From Vulcanimicrobiota bacterium (GTDB taxonomy: Bacteria; Vulcanimicrobiota; Vulcanimicrobiia; Vulcanimicrobiales; Vulcanimicrobiaceae): 64,000 nt of DNA. The notes under the pieces were generated by a model. It did no database searches. It saw only the letters and a list, made by a program, of their open reading frames with translations, and was not told the DNA's origin. Within the stretch, counting starts at the first letter, position 1. Each line of letters begins with the position of its first letter. A program made the position numbers and the translations under genes. The DNA is taken from contig JAAXCX010000006.1 in assembly GCA_013036105.1 (NCBI GenBank), forward strand, positions 96,334-160,333, read 5' to 3'. Shown here in pieces: positions 52,741-61,571 of this stretch.

Positions 52741-53286
52741 ATGCCTTCCCGCGTCGGCGTCTTTTGCGGCTCTCAATCCGGAAACGATGCACGGTATATT
52801 GACGCCGCGATTCTCACCGCAAGCGCGATAGTCGGGCGCGGCCTGGGCGTGGTCTATGGCGGCGGCCGCGTCGGACTGATGGGCGTGCTCGCCGATACCG
52901 CGCTGGCGGCCGGCGGCGAAGTGATCGGCGTGATTCCGCAAGCCCTTTCCGGACGCGAGATCGCCCACGACGGGCTGACCAAACTCCACGTCGTCGAGAG
53001 CATGCACGAACGCAAAGCACTGATGGCCGACCTGAGCGACGCGTTCATCGCGTTACCCGGCGGCTACGGAACGATGGACGAGTTTTGCGAAATCCTCACG
53101 TGGGCGCTGCTGCGCATTCACGATAAGCCCGTCGGCCTGCTCAACGCATTCGGCTATTACGACAATCTCATCGCACTCTTCGACCACATGGTACGCGAAG
53201 GATTCGTGACGCCGCGGCACCGCATGCTGGTCTATTCGGCCGAGACGCCCGACGAGCTGCTGGATTTGCTCTTAGCGTCTGGGTAA
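52741..53286 (+). CDS. LOG-family nucleotide 5'-monophosphate phosphoribohydrolase
   Basis: 181 residues of the LOG/TIGR00730 family. RVGVFCGSQSG at the start, VYGGGRVGLMGVLAD, MHERKALMADLSDAFIALPGGYGT (only key parts quoted: PGGYGTMDE) and EFCEILTWALLRIHDK. Enzymes of this type release cytokinin-like bases or AMP ribose-5-phosphate; family members are often annotated lysine decarboxylases in error, despite the kamA gene nearby. 3' end overlaps the histidine kinase gene by 15 bases. Confidence 0.94.
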   Translation: MPSRVGVFCGSQSGNDARYIDAAILTASAIVGRGLGVVYGGGRVGLMGVLADTALAAGGEVIGVIPQALSGREIAHDGLTKLHVVESMHERKALMADLSDAFIALPGGYGTMDEFCEILTWALLRIHDKPVGLLNAFGYYDNLIALFDHMVREGFVTPRHRMLVYSAETPDELLDLLLASG

Positions 53287-54651
53287 CGTAAATGAAAACG
53301 TCGCGCCGCGCCCGGGGTTGTTTACTGCTCGCACGAACCCGCCGTGCGCCTCTACGAGTTGCTTAACGATGGCCAGTCCCAAGCCCGCACCGCCGTCCGC
53401 GCGTGAACGTGATTCATCCGCCCGGTAGAAACGCTCGAAGATTGCATCCAGCTCCTGATCCTTTATGCCGGGACCCTCGTCGCGAATCTGGACGCAGACC
53501 GAATTCTTACCAGCCTCGACCAAAACGCTGATCTGGGAATGCTGCGGAGCCAGCCGAATTGCGTTTGTGAGCAAGTTGTTGACGACTTGACGCAGGCGCG
53601 TTGCATCGGCTCGAGCGTGTGCGTGCCCCTGTGACGTGATAGTGATTTCCACATCTTTCTCGCGCGCGGCCGCATTGAGCGAATTTGCCACGCCGCGCAC
53701 GCATTCATCGACCAACACCTCGGCCAGCTCAAATTTGAGCTGGCCGGCATCGGCAAGCGAAAGATCTTGCAGATCGTTGACGAGATGTGCCAAAAACGCT
53801 GTTTCCTCCCCGAGCGAACGCAGCACCGAAGCACTTCCAGTGAGATGTCCGTCTTCCAACGCTTCGACGATGCCGCGAATATTTGTAAGCGGACTTCGCA
53901 GCTCGTGGGCGATGTCGCTGATCATGCGCTTGCGCAGGGCCTCCGAACGTTCCAGATGCTCCGCGAGATCATTGAAGCGCCGTGCCAGCTGCGCAATCTC
54001 CTCGGGCCCTTCTACGGTTACGCGGCGCGAAAGATCTCCGCTCTGGATCGCTGCCGTTGCCGCGCTGAGGCCGGCAACTGGTGAGAGAATTTGCCCCGCT
54101 AAAAGCCACGCCGCTACAACTGCGGCAAGGAGCGCCAAGAAAATAGCCAGCCACAATTGACGCGTAAGAATCGACGCGGGACTCTGACCGTTCACCGCCG
54201 GCAGCGGGATCGTGTAGAGCAATCCGATCGCCGCACCCGAACGATTGCGCACGATCGCGGCTGGAGGATTGCTTAGAACGAGCTGCTCCTCTTGGCTGAG
54301 CGGACCTGAGCGAGCTATGCTCACGCGAAGTGTCGGCTCGCTTCCGTTCGCGAGCGTCGCCTCGCGCACGGCCGGATTGGATGCAGCGATAAGCCGCCCT
54401 TGCATGGTGAAGAATAAGAGCTGCGCGTGCGTCTGGCGCAGCACAGACTCGACGTGTAACCACGAATGATGCTGCTCGTACGATCGCTGCAGCGCCGATA
54501 GAGCGCCGGCGGGAATTGCGGCCGAAGCCGGCCGCTGTAAGTGCTGAAATTCCAGCTGCGTTCTCTGCGTGGAAAACAGACCCACCGCGATGAGTGCAAC
54601 CGCCGCGACCAGCGTTATCGCGACGAGCAGACGAAAACGCAGGCTACGCAT
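53272..54651 (-). CDS. Sensor histidine kinase with HAMP domain
   Basis: 459 residues from ATG 54651. Two membrane helices (about 7-25 and 165-187) flank a periplasmic sensor region with no recognised fold. HAMP domain, then HisKA with the phosphoacceptor in SDIAHELRSPLTNI and the HATPase_c motifs NLLTNAI, DEGPGI and GAGLGLAIVKQL. Start overlaps the response-regulator stop by 8 bases, so the pair is coupled. Confidence 0.94.
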   Translation of the reverse strand: MRSLRFRLLVAITLVAAVALIAVGLFSTQRTQLEFQHLQRPASAAIPAGALSALQRSYEQHHSWLHVESVLRQTHAQLLFFTMQGRLIAASNPAVREATLANGSEPTLRVSIARSGPLSQEEQLVLSNPPAAIVRNRSGAAIGLLYTIPLPAVNGQSPASILTRQLWLAIFLALLAAVVAAWLLAGQILSPVAGLSAATAAIQSGDLSRRVTVEGPEEIAQLARRFNDLAEHLERSEALRKRMISDIAHELRSPLTNIRGIVEALEDGHLTGSASVLRSLGEETAFLAHLVNDLQDLSLADAGQLKFELAEVLVDECVRGVANSLNAAAREKDVEITITSQGHAHARADATRLRQVVNNLLTNAIRLAPQHSQISVLVEAGKNSVCVQIRDEGPGIKDQELDAIFERFYRADESRSRADGGAGLGLAIVKQLVEAHGGFVRAVNNPGRGATFSFTLPRR

Positions 54652-55333
54652 CGGATTCGATCTTGTATCCCGCACCAAACACGGCACGTATGTACGTGTG
54701 GCGGCCGCCGGCGTCCCCGATTTTTCTGCGTAAATTGCGCACGTGCACGTCGATCGTTCGTTCGGTACCCTCGTAGTCGAAACCGATCACTTCCGCAATC
54801 AGCTCGTCGCGCGTTCGCACGACCATCGGCTGGCGGCAGAGCGCGAAAAGCAATCCGAACTCCGTTGGCGTGAGTGAGAGCTGCGAGCCGTTCACGCGTG
54901 CGTCACGAGCGCCGGCGTCAATGGCGATCTCGCCGCAGGTGATGCGCTCGTTCGTGGCCGAGGTGCGCCGCCTCATGACCGCCTTCACGCGCGCGACCAG
55001 CTCGCGCGGACTAAACGGTTTGCTCACGTAGTCGTCCGCCCCCGATTCGAGCCCGCGCAGGCGATCCGTCTCGGTCGTTTTTGCCGTCAACATGATGATC
55101 GGCACGTCGCTGCCGCTGCGCAGACGCGCACAAACGTCGAGACCGCTCACCTTGGGCAGCATCAGATCGAGGACCACGAGGTCGGGCTCCCAGGCCTGCG
55201 CCTTCTCCAACGCTGCTTCGCCTTCGAACGACTGCGCCACGTCGTAACCCGCGTGGCGCAAGTAGAGTGCGACCGTTTCAGACGTTTTCACATCGTCTTC
55301 GACGATCAGAACGCGCGAGCGGCGATTCACCAT
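54644..55333 (-). CDS. OmpR-family response regulator
   Basis: 229 residues. Receiver domain with acid pocket VEDD, phosphoacceptor Asp 56 (VVLDLMLP), Thr in MLTAKT and Lys in SKPF; then an OmpR/PhoB winged helix (TPTEFGLLFALCRQP, RTIDVHVRNLRRKIG). It regulates genes in answer to the kinase that follows. Preceded by the serine hydrolase gene (24 bases), so all three may form one operon. Confidence 0.96.
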   Translation of the reverse strand: MVNRRSRVLIVEDDVKTSETVALYLRHAGYDVAQSFEGEAALEKAQAWEPDLVVLDLMLPKVSGLDVCARLRSGSDVPIIMLTAKTTETDRLRGLESGADDYVSKPFSPRELVARVKAVMRRRTSATNERITCGEIAIDAGARDARVNGSQLSLTPTEFGLLFALCRQPMVVRTRDELIAEVIGFDYEGTERTIDVHVRNLRRKIGDAGGRHTYIRAVFGAGYKIESDA

Positions 55334-55357
55334 GGCAAAAGGTTCGGCGCCTCCCCG

Positions 55358-56662
55358 TTATGGTTGAAGATTTTCGACAAGATTTTCCGCCGCCGGCGGA
55401 TCGATGTTGGCCAGGACAATGGTTGTCGACCCTTTTTCTATATCAAGCGCGGCGTTCCAGCCGGGCGTTCCGCCCGCGTAGAAATTTCCCGGTCCGTTCC
55501 ATTGGTACCGGCCCTTGACCAGCGATCCGTTTTGCAACGCCTGCGAGAATTTGAAGAGATCGCCGGCCGTTGAAAAGGCCCCGCCGGCCGAACTCCCGCG
55601 TCCCGGCTCCCCCTGCGTGGCCGGACGCAATTCGGTGCGGTACGTCACAACATCGCTCCAACTGCGCGTATAGCCGAGCGCCCGATTTGGAAGCACTTGA
55701 TCGATCGGATAGGACGTCTTCGTCATACCGGCCGGATCGAATATGTGGTCTTTGACGTATGAATAATAGTCTTGGCCACTTGCTTTTTCGATGATTAATC
55801 CTAACACGAGGAACCCGCCGTTTGAGTACATCTGACTGGTCCCGGGTTTGAACGCGAGCGGATCTGCGGCAAAAAACGGCACGTAATCTTGCAGCGTGCG
55901 AATGCGTTCCGGTGAGCCGTGAAAGAATCGCGGATTGAAGAAGTCGCCGATTCCCGATCGCATGGAGAGCAGCTGATCGATGGTCGCGGCGCGCGCCTGC
56001 ACGTTGGGATAATCGGGCAGCCATTTTCCAATAGTGTCGGACTTATGCAGCACGCCTTTTTCGATGAGTTGGTAGATAGCGGTGGTCGTGAACAACTTTC
56101 CGATCGAACCGACATTGAACAGGGTATCCGCGGTGTTTTGTATGCCCGCAGCGCGATTCGCCAGGCCAACCGCTGCAACCAGCGGCGGAGCGTTCGCGCT
56201 CGCGCTAATCACAACACCGGAGAAATATCCAGCCGCTGAAAGATCCGACAGGTACTGTTGTGTGCTTTGACCCGAAGGTTTGGGCGGCAGACCAAGATCG
56301 GTCACGATGCGCGCAAAGGAGTGCGGAGCGGCCTGCGGCGCCCGAACGAAGTTAATGCGGTACCATCCGCCGTTCTGCGACCGAACCGTGGCCACGACAC
56401 GCCGCGGAAGCTCTTGCACGGCCGCCGGCGTGATCGTTCCGATTGCCTGCCGCAGCTGCTCGAGCGACTGCGCCGTGTCGGGAGCTTCTACTCCGGCAGG
56501 CGCGGGCAAGACGTGCGCGTGCACGTAAGCGCCAATCGCGGCCGGCGTTCCGGTATTGAAGGCTGCCACGAATTGTGCCACGTCGGCGTTCGGCGCGGCG
56601 GAAACGCTCTGCGGGGCGAAGGCGAGAGCCGAGAGGAGCACGAGCCCAAAAATCATCTTCAT
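55358..56662 (-). CDS. Secreted serine hydrolase of the class C beta-lactamase/DD-peptidase family
   Basis: 434 residues with a signal peptide (MKMIFGLVLLSALAFAPQS, cut near 23). About 110 residues of unassigned N-terminal domain precede the beta-lactamase-like domain (about 140-434). Nucleophile in NVGSIGKLFTTTA (SxxK), second motif MYSNGGF (YxN), third position GGTPGWNA where KTG/HxG is expected. Substrate could be a peptidoglycan peptide, ester or beta-lactam. Its place before a two-component system suggests an envelope-stress role. Confidence 0.88.
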   Translation of the reverse strand: MKMIFGLVLLSALAFAPQSVSAAPNADVAQFVAAFNTGTPAAIGAYVHAHVLPAPAGVEAPDTAQSLEQLRQAIGTITPAAVQELPRRVVATVRSQNGGWYRINFVRAPQAAPHSFARIVTDLGLPPKPSGQSTQQYLSDLSAAGYFSGVVISASANAPPLVAAVGLANRAAGIQNTADTLFNVGSIGKLFTTTAIYQLIEKGVLHKSDTIGKWLPDYPNVQARAATIDQLLSMRSGIGDFFNPRFFHGSPERIRTLQDYVPFFAADPLAFKPGTSQMYSNGGFLVLGLIIEKASGQDYYSYVKDHIFDPAGMTKTSYPIDQVLPNRALGYTRSWSDVVTYRTELRPATQGEPGRGSSAGGAFSTAGDLFKFSQALQNGSLVKGRYQWNGPGNFYAGGTPGWNAALDIEKGSTTIVLANIDPPAAENLVENLQP

Positions 56663-56705
56663 CGGCCGACTCTATCAGGCCGTTGTTAAGATCTATCGAA
56701 GATCG

Positions 56706-57083
56706 TTACGTCTCGCGTTTGTCGACGATTTTTTTGACGACCGCCATGGCGTTCAGCGCTTTTGGAAAACCGATGTACGGGATCAGCGTCATGACGGTTT
56801 CAACGATCTCTGCTTCGGTTAGCCCAACGTTGAAGGCGCCGCGCACGTGCGTCCCGAGTTGCTTTTCGCAGCCGCCCATGGTCGCAAGCGAAGCGATCGC
56901 CACCAATTCCCTCTTTTTGAGGTCGCCGTCGCGAGCGTAGATCTCGCCGAATGCAAATTCTATGAGATAGCGCGTAAAATCGGGCGCGATTTTCTCATAA
57001 TCAGCGATTAAATTGTCCGCGACCTTATCTCCGTCGATTTTGCGCAGCAATTTCTCACCGCATTCATATCGCTCGTTAAGCAT
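56706..57083 (-). CDS. Carboxymuconolactone decarboxylase-family protein
   Basis: About 125 residues. CMD fold: RYLIEFAFGEIYARDGD, KKRELVAIASLATMGGCEKQLGTHVRGAFNVGLTEAEI (key parts: GGCEKQLGTH, GAFNVGLTEAEI) and IPYIGFPKALNAM. The family includes peroxiredoxin-like AhpD enzymes and decarboxylases. The lone cysteine rules out the AhpD CxxC. ATG 57083 chosen over the longer frame because the latter runs over the previous gene's end. Co-directional with the small membrane protein gene upstream, 13 bases apart. Confidence 0.85.
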   Translation of the reverse strand: MLNERYECGEKLLRKIDGDKVADNLIADYEKIAPDFTRYLIEFAFGEIYARDGDLKKRELVAIASLATMGGCEKQLGTHVRGAFNVGLTEAEIVETVMTLIPYIGFPKALNAMAVVKKIVDKRET

Positions 57084-57096
57084 CGTGCTCAGGCCT

Positions 57097-57567
57097 TCAT
57101 TGAAGCCGCTCGAGATAGCGAGCCAGGCCAAACAACTGGATGCACATACCGCTCATCAGGAGCAACAATCCCCAGAGCGGATCAAGCCTGTGGATGCTAA
57201 ACAGCGATTGGACGAAATTGATTCCTGTACCGATAGCTAGAAGTGCGAGACCAATGGCCGTCGTACGTTGCACCAATCGCGCACTGTCTTGTTGCAGCGG
57301 CGCCCAGTCGTCGAATCGGGGAGGCAGTTCTCTGATCCGCTTGAACTGGCCCCGTCCAATTGCAAACGCTGAGTAGATGTCTGCTGCGAATCCGGCCGCG
57401 GCGCCCGCCAGCAAGAAACCGGGAAAAAACCCGTAGAATCTTCCTGCCAGCAAACAGAAGAAGGTTACTGTCAAACCAGCGGTTCCGAGCCACATGAATC
57501 GCATTGCTGTCTCTGGGGACGCAACCGGGAAAAATGTCATACCGCCTGCTTCGTGGCGTGCGTTCAC
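57097..57567 (-). CDS. Small membrane protein of unknown function
   Basis: 156 residues with about four membrane helices (roughly 25-45, 50-70, 108-127 and 130-152). GTG 57567 makes a four-base overlap (GTGA) with the 2-oxoglutarate dehydrogenase stop, and an in-frame ATG at 57540 or 57504 could be used instead. No family recognised. Translation is probably coupled to the dehydrogenase, suggesting a shared transcript. Confidence 0.66.
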   Translation of the reverse strand: MNARHEAGGMTFFPVASPETAMRFMWLGTAGLTVTFFCLLAGRFYGFFPGFLLAGAAAGFAADIYSAFAIGRGQFKRIRELPPRFDDWAPLQQDSARLVQRTTAIGLALLAIGTGINFVQSLFSIHRLDPLWGLLLLMSGMCIQLFGLARYLERLQ

Positions 57568-60500
57568 TCGGTCAACGCTTCCGTAATGATGCGCTCTTGA
57601 GCGGCAGCGTGTGCCCCGGGGTAACCTTCAGAGGGACTCGCGCGATAGGGACGGCCGATGTAGTCGATCTCCAGATTGTCGGTGCGGCGCTCGATCAAGC
57701 GGCGGCGGACATAGGCGCGCGCGCCCATGTTCTTCGGCTCTTCTTGCACCCACACGAGCTTCTTGAGGTTGGGATACGTGGCGATGACGGAGTTGATCTC
57801 GGTGTACGGCAGCGGTGAGAGCAACTCGATGCGCACGATCGCGGTCTTCTTCAGATCTTTGTATTTCTCGTGAAGTGTTAGATCGTAGTAGATCTTTCCG
57901 CTGCACAAGAGCAGCCGCTCGATCTTGGATTTGTCTCCAACGCGCGGATCGTCGAGTACGGGACGGAACTCACCGTTGGCCATCTCGTCGAGACTGCCGG
58001 CCGCAGCTTCGTGGCGCAGCAGCGACTTCGGCGTCATTACGATCAGCGGAACCGGCTGCGGCATCGTGGCCTGCTGGCGCAGCAAATGATAGTAATTGGC
58101 GGCGTTGGACGGGTTTGCGACCCGCAGATTTCCCTCGGCGGTCAATTGCAAGAATCGCTCGAGACGCGCGCTCGAATGTTCCGGACCCATGCCTTCGTAA
58201 CCGTGCGGAAGTAATAGCGTGAGCCGTGCGGTCTGTCCCCACTTGGCTTGTCCGGCCGCGATGAATTGGTCGATCACGATCTGCGCGCCGTTATTGAAGT
58301 CGCCGAACTGCGCTTCCCAGAGCACCAGTGCTTTGGGAACGGTCGCGCTGTAGCCGTACTCAAAACCGAGGCAAGCGTATTCCGAAAGCGGACTATCGTA
58401 AATTTCGAACGAGGCCTGCGATCCGGTCACGTGCTGCAGCGGAACGTACTCGGCACGCGCGTTGGGATCGTGCAAAACGGCGTGGCGGTGACTGAACGTA
58501 CCGCGCTCGGTGTCTTGCCCGGTTAAGCGCACGGGCGTTCCTTGCGTCAAAAGCGACGCGAACGCGAGCGCTTCCGCCATGCCCCAATCGGCCAGTCCCT
58601 TCTGCTCGATGACTGACTGACGCCGCTCGAATTGCGTCTGCAGTTTCTTGTTCGCCGAAAAACCGTCGGGCACGCGCGTAAGCTCCGCGCTCCACGCGAT
58701 CAAACGATCCTTGCCCGCTGCGGTTAGCGGCACAGCTTCGATCGGCGCCGTTCCGCTGATCTTCGCAAGCATTCCGGCGACGTTATGCTTGCCGCTCTTG
58801 ACCGTCCGATGCGTTTCTTGCATATGCGCGGCGGCGTCGGACGCCAGCTCCGCAACACGTTCGGCTGCGAGCACGCCTTGCGCCACGAGATTGTTGGCGA
58901 AAAGGTCGCGCGCGGTCGGATGCGCTTTGATTTTTTCGGTCATCGCCGGCTGCGTGTATGCCGGTTCGTCCTGTTCGTTGTGGCCGAAGCGGCGATACCC
59001 GATGACGTCGATCACGACGTCGCGTCCGAAGCGGCGCCGGAATTCGGCAGCCAAATGAATCGCCCACATGCAGGCGCTGAGATCGTCGGCGTTGACGTGC
59101 ACGATAGGCACGTCGAAGCCTTTGGCCAAATCCGACGCATAGCGCGTGGAACGCGCGTCGCGCGGATCGGTCGTAAAACCGATCTGGTTGTTGGAGATAA
59201 TGTGGATCGTACCGCCGGTCGAATATCCGGTAAGCGATTGCAGGTTCAGAACTTCGGCAACGACGCCCTGACCCGGGAATGCGGCGTCGCCGTGAATCAG
59301 AATCGGGACGGCTTTCTTGGCGTCCAGCTGCGCGACCGGCAACGCGTGATCGGTTTGAAGTGCGCGCGCGGTGCCTTCCACAATCGGATCGACCGCTTCG
59401 AGGTGGCTCGGGTTGTTGGAGAGCGTAACGCGAACTTTTTTACCGTCAGGCGTTTCGAAAACGCCTTCGGCGCCCTGGTGATACTTCACGTCTCCGGTGA
59501 CGTCGGCCGAGCCGAGCTCGCCGCGTTCGTGCGCGGCTTCGAATTCGGTCAGGATCTCTTCGTAGGGCCGGTTCAAAATATGCGCGATGGTATTGAGTCT
59601 GCCGCGGTGAGCCATGCCGATGACCGCGGCCTGCGTTCCGTCAGCGGCGATCAGCGCCAACAACTCTTCGAGCATCGGAACCATCGCGTCGAGGCCCTCG
59701 AGCGAAAAGGTCTTCTGCCCCAAGAACGTCTTGCGCAGATAGCGCTCGAAACTTTCGACGCGCGTCAGGCGGCGCAGCAGATCGATCTTGCGATCGTCGG
59801 AGAACGTGATCTTATACCGTCCCGATTCGATTGCATCGCGCAGCCACTCGCGCTGCTCCGTGTTCGAGATATGCTCGACTTCGTAGGCAATCGTCGAGCT
59901 GTACGTCTCGCGCAATTGCGGCAGCACTTCCGCGAGCGTATTGCCTGGAACTTTGACGCGCAATACCGATGCAGGCACGGCCGACTGCAGCGCCGGCGTG
60001 AGCCCCCAGTTCGCCGCTTCGAGCGACGGATCGCCCGGCGGCGGAGAACCCAGCGGATCGAGATGCGCGGCGAGATGTCCGTGCGTGCGGTATGCGGCCA
60101 CGAGCGCCATGCCGGCTGCGACGGCGCGCAGCATTTCGTCCGACGCGGCGACGGCAGGCCGCTCCGCGCCCGGCGCCTCGGTCTCGCCCGGCTTTAATCC
60201 GAGCGACGCAAAAAGTGTCTCGTAAAATCCGTCTTTGCCTTGCAGCAGCTCGTCGATACGTTTGAGGTAATCACCCGACTGCGCGCCCTGAATCACGCGG
60301 TGATCGTAGGTGGACGTCATCTGCATGATCTTGGTCATGCCGAGCGACTTCAGCGAGGCTTCGTTGGCTTTCGCGAAACCGGGCGGATAGCCAATCGCGC
60401 CGGCCGCGATAATCGCGCCTTGTCCCGGCATCAACCGCGGTACCGACGCCGAGGTTCCAATTCCGCCCGGATTAGTGAGCGTGAAAGAAGCGCCTTGCAG

Positions 60501-61484
60501 ATCGTCTGCTGCAAGTTTGTTGGCGCGCGCTTTCGCTACGAGACCTTCGTAAGCGTTACGGAAAGCCGCGAAATCGAGCGAAGACGCATCCTTGATCACC
60601 GGCACCACGAGAAACCGCGATCCGTCTTTGCGTTCCGCGTCGACGGCCAAGCCTAAGTGAATGCCGGGCTCGACGCGCACGGGCTGATTTCCGTCGCGGC
60701 GGAAGTGCGCGGTCATGAACGGCATCTCATGCGCCGCGCGCACGAGTGCGTATGCGATGACATGCGTAAACGAAATCTTTTCCGAACGGCCCGCAGCTTT
60801 TATGCCCGCATTGAGCTCGCGACGGCGCGCATCGAGCGTGTCGACGGCGATCGTCCGGAAGCTGGTCGCGGTCGGAATCGAGAGACTCTGCTCCATGTAC
60901 GAGGCGAGCGCCGCAGCGGGACCTTTGATCGGGGTCACCTGCGCGCCGGAGGGAAGCGGCGGTAACGGGGGGAGTTGCGCGCCGCGGCTTGCCGGCGGCA
61001 AAGTTTCGGCTTGACGGTCGACGTCTTCGCGCAAAATCAACCCATCGGGACCGCTGCCGCGCACGCGCGAAAGATCGACGTCGAGTTGCTTCGCGATGCG
61101 TTTGGCCTGCGGCGTGGCGACGACCGCGCCGTTCGGCTTGGCTTGCGCCGGCGCCGGTGGAGCGGCGGCCGCCGGTTTTGGCGGCGCGCTTTTTGCGGGA
61201 GCAGGCGCGGGAGCTTTCCCGCCGTCGGGCGCTTTGGCAGTCGTGTCGATTTCGGCGAGCGCGGCACCGACGGCAATCGTGTCGCCTTCGGCGGCGAGCA
61301 GCTGCTTCACGACGCCCGAAACCGTCGCCGGAACTTCAACGTCGACTTTGTCGGTCGTGATCTCAACGAGCGGATCGCCTTCGGCGATAAAATCGCCGGG
61401 CTGCTTACGCCAAGCGACGACCGAACCTTCGGTCACCGACTCGCCCATCTCGGGCAAAACGATCCGCACCAGGGTGTCAGGCAA
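57564..61484 (-). CDS. kgd: Single-chain lipoyl-E2-E1 2-oxoglutarate dehydrogenase
   Basis: 1306 residues joining what are usually sucA and sucB products. A lipoyl domain (about 5-80, lipoyl-lysine Lys 46 in TTDKVDVEV) and a Pro/Ala-rich linker come first. Then follow a peripheral-subunit-binding domain (about 120-156) and an E2 acyltransferase domain (about 185-425, active site TYDHRVIQGA). An E1 ThDP-dependent decarboxylase (about 440-1306, GDAAFPGQGVVAEVLN and NNQIGFTTDPR) ends the chain. Actinobacterial Kgd/OdhA has E2 and E1 but no lipoyl domain; here all are present. Start TTG 61484 with GGAG nine bases upstream. No E3 (lipoamide dehydrogenase) is in the window. Confidence 0.93.
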   Translation of the reverse strand: MPDTLVRIVLPEMGESVTEGSVVAWRKQPGDFIAEGDPLVEITTDKVDVEVPATVSGVVKQLLAAEGDTIAVGAALAEIDTTAKAPDGGKAPAPAPAKSAPPKPAAAAPPAPAQAKPNGAVVATPQAKRIAKQLDVDLSRVRGSGPDGLILREDVDRQAETLPPASRGAQLPPLPPLPSGAQVTPIKGPAAALASYMEQSLSIPTATSFRTIAVDTLDARRRELNAGIKAAGRSEKISFTHVIAYALVRAAHEMPFMTAHFRRDGNQPVRVEPGIHLGLAVDAERKDGSRFLVVPVIKDASSLDFAAFRNAYEGLVAKARANKLAADDLQGASFTLTNPGGIGTSASVPRLMPGQGAIIAAGAIGYPPGFAKANEASLKSLGMTKIMQMTSTYDHRVIQGAQSGDYLKRIDELLQGKDGFYETLFASLGLKPGETEAPGAERPAVAASDEMLRAVAAGMALVAAYRTHGHLAAHLDPLGSPPPGDPSLEAANWGLTPALQSAVPASVLRVKVPGNTLAEVLPQLRETYSSTIAYEVEHISNTEQREWLRDAIESGRYKITFSDDRKIDLLRRLTRVESFERYLRKTFLGQKTFSLEGLDAMVPMLEELLALIAADGTQAAVIGMAHRGRLNTIAHILNRPYEEILTEFEAAHERGELGSADVTGDVKYHQGAEGVFETPDGKKVRVTLSNNPSHLEAVDPIVEGTARALQTDHALPVAQLDAKKAVPILIHGDAAFPGQGVVAEVLNLQSLTGYSTGGTIHIISNNQIGFTTDPRDARSTRYASDLAKGFDVPIVHVNADDLSACMWAIHLAAEFRRRFGRDVVIDVIGYRRFGHNEQDEPAYTQPAMTEKIKAHPTARDLFANNLVAQGVLAAERVAELASDAAAHMQETHRTVKSGKHNVAGMLAKISGTAPIEAVPLTAAGKDRLIAWSAELTRVPDGFSANKKLQTQFERRQSVIEQKGLADWGMAEALAFASLLTQGTPVRLTGQDTERGTFSHRHAVLHDPNARAEYVPLQHVTGSQASFEIYDSPLSEYACLGFEYGYSATVPKALVLWEAQFGDFNNGAQIVIDQFIAAGQAKWGQTARLTLLLPHGYEGMGPEHSSARLERFLQLTAEGNLRVANPSNAANYYHLLRQQATMPQPVPLIVMTPKSLLRHEAAAGSLDEMANGEFRPVLDDPRVGDKSKIERLLLCSGKIYYDLTLHEKYKDLKKTAIVRIELLSPLPYTEINSVIATYPNLKKLVWVQEEPKNMGARAYVRRRLIERRTDNLEIDYIGRPYRASPSEGYPGAHAAAQERIITEALTE

Positions 61485-61571
61485 GAATGTTGTCTCCGTC
61501 TACCACTATAAGGGCCCTTCCCAAGATTGCCCCGTTTTGGCTATCGGATGCAACCTGCCCGGTCGCACCCT

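Noticed and set aside
52741..53286. Lysine decarboxylase annotation for the LOG-family gene, tempting beside kamA
   Set aside because: The PGGYGT motif family acts on nucleoside monophosphates; the decarboxylase label is a known historic error.
58785..60197. A 470-codon plus-strand open frame inside the 2-oxoglutarate dehydrogenase gene
   Set aside because: Shadow of the E1 domain; no domain or start signal.
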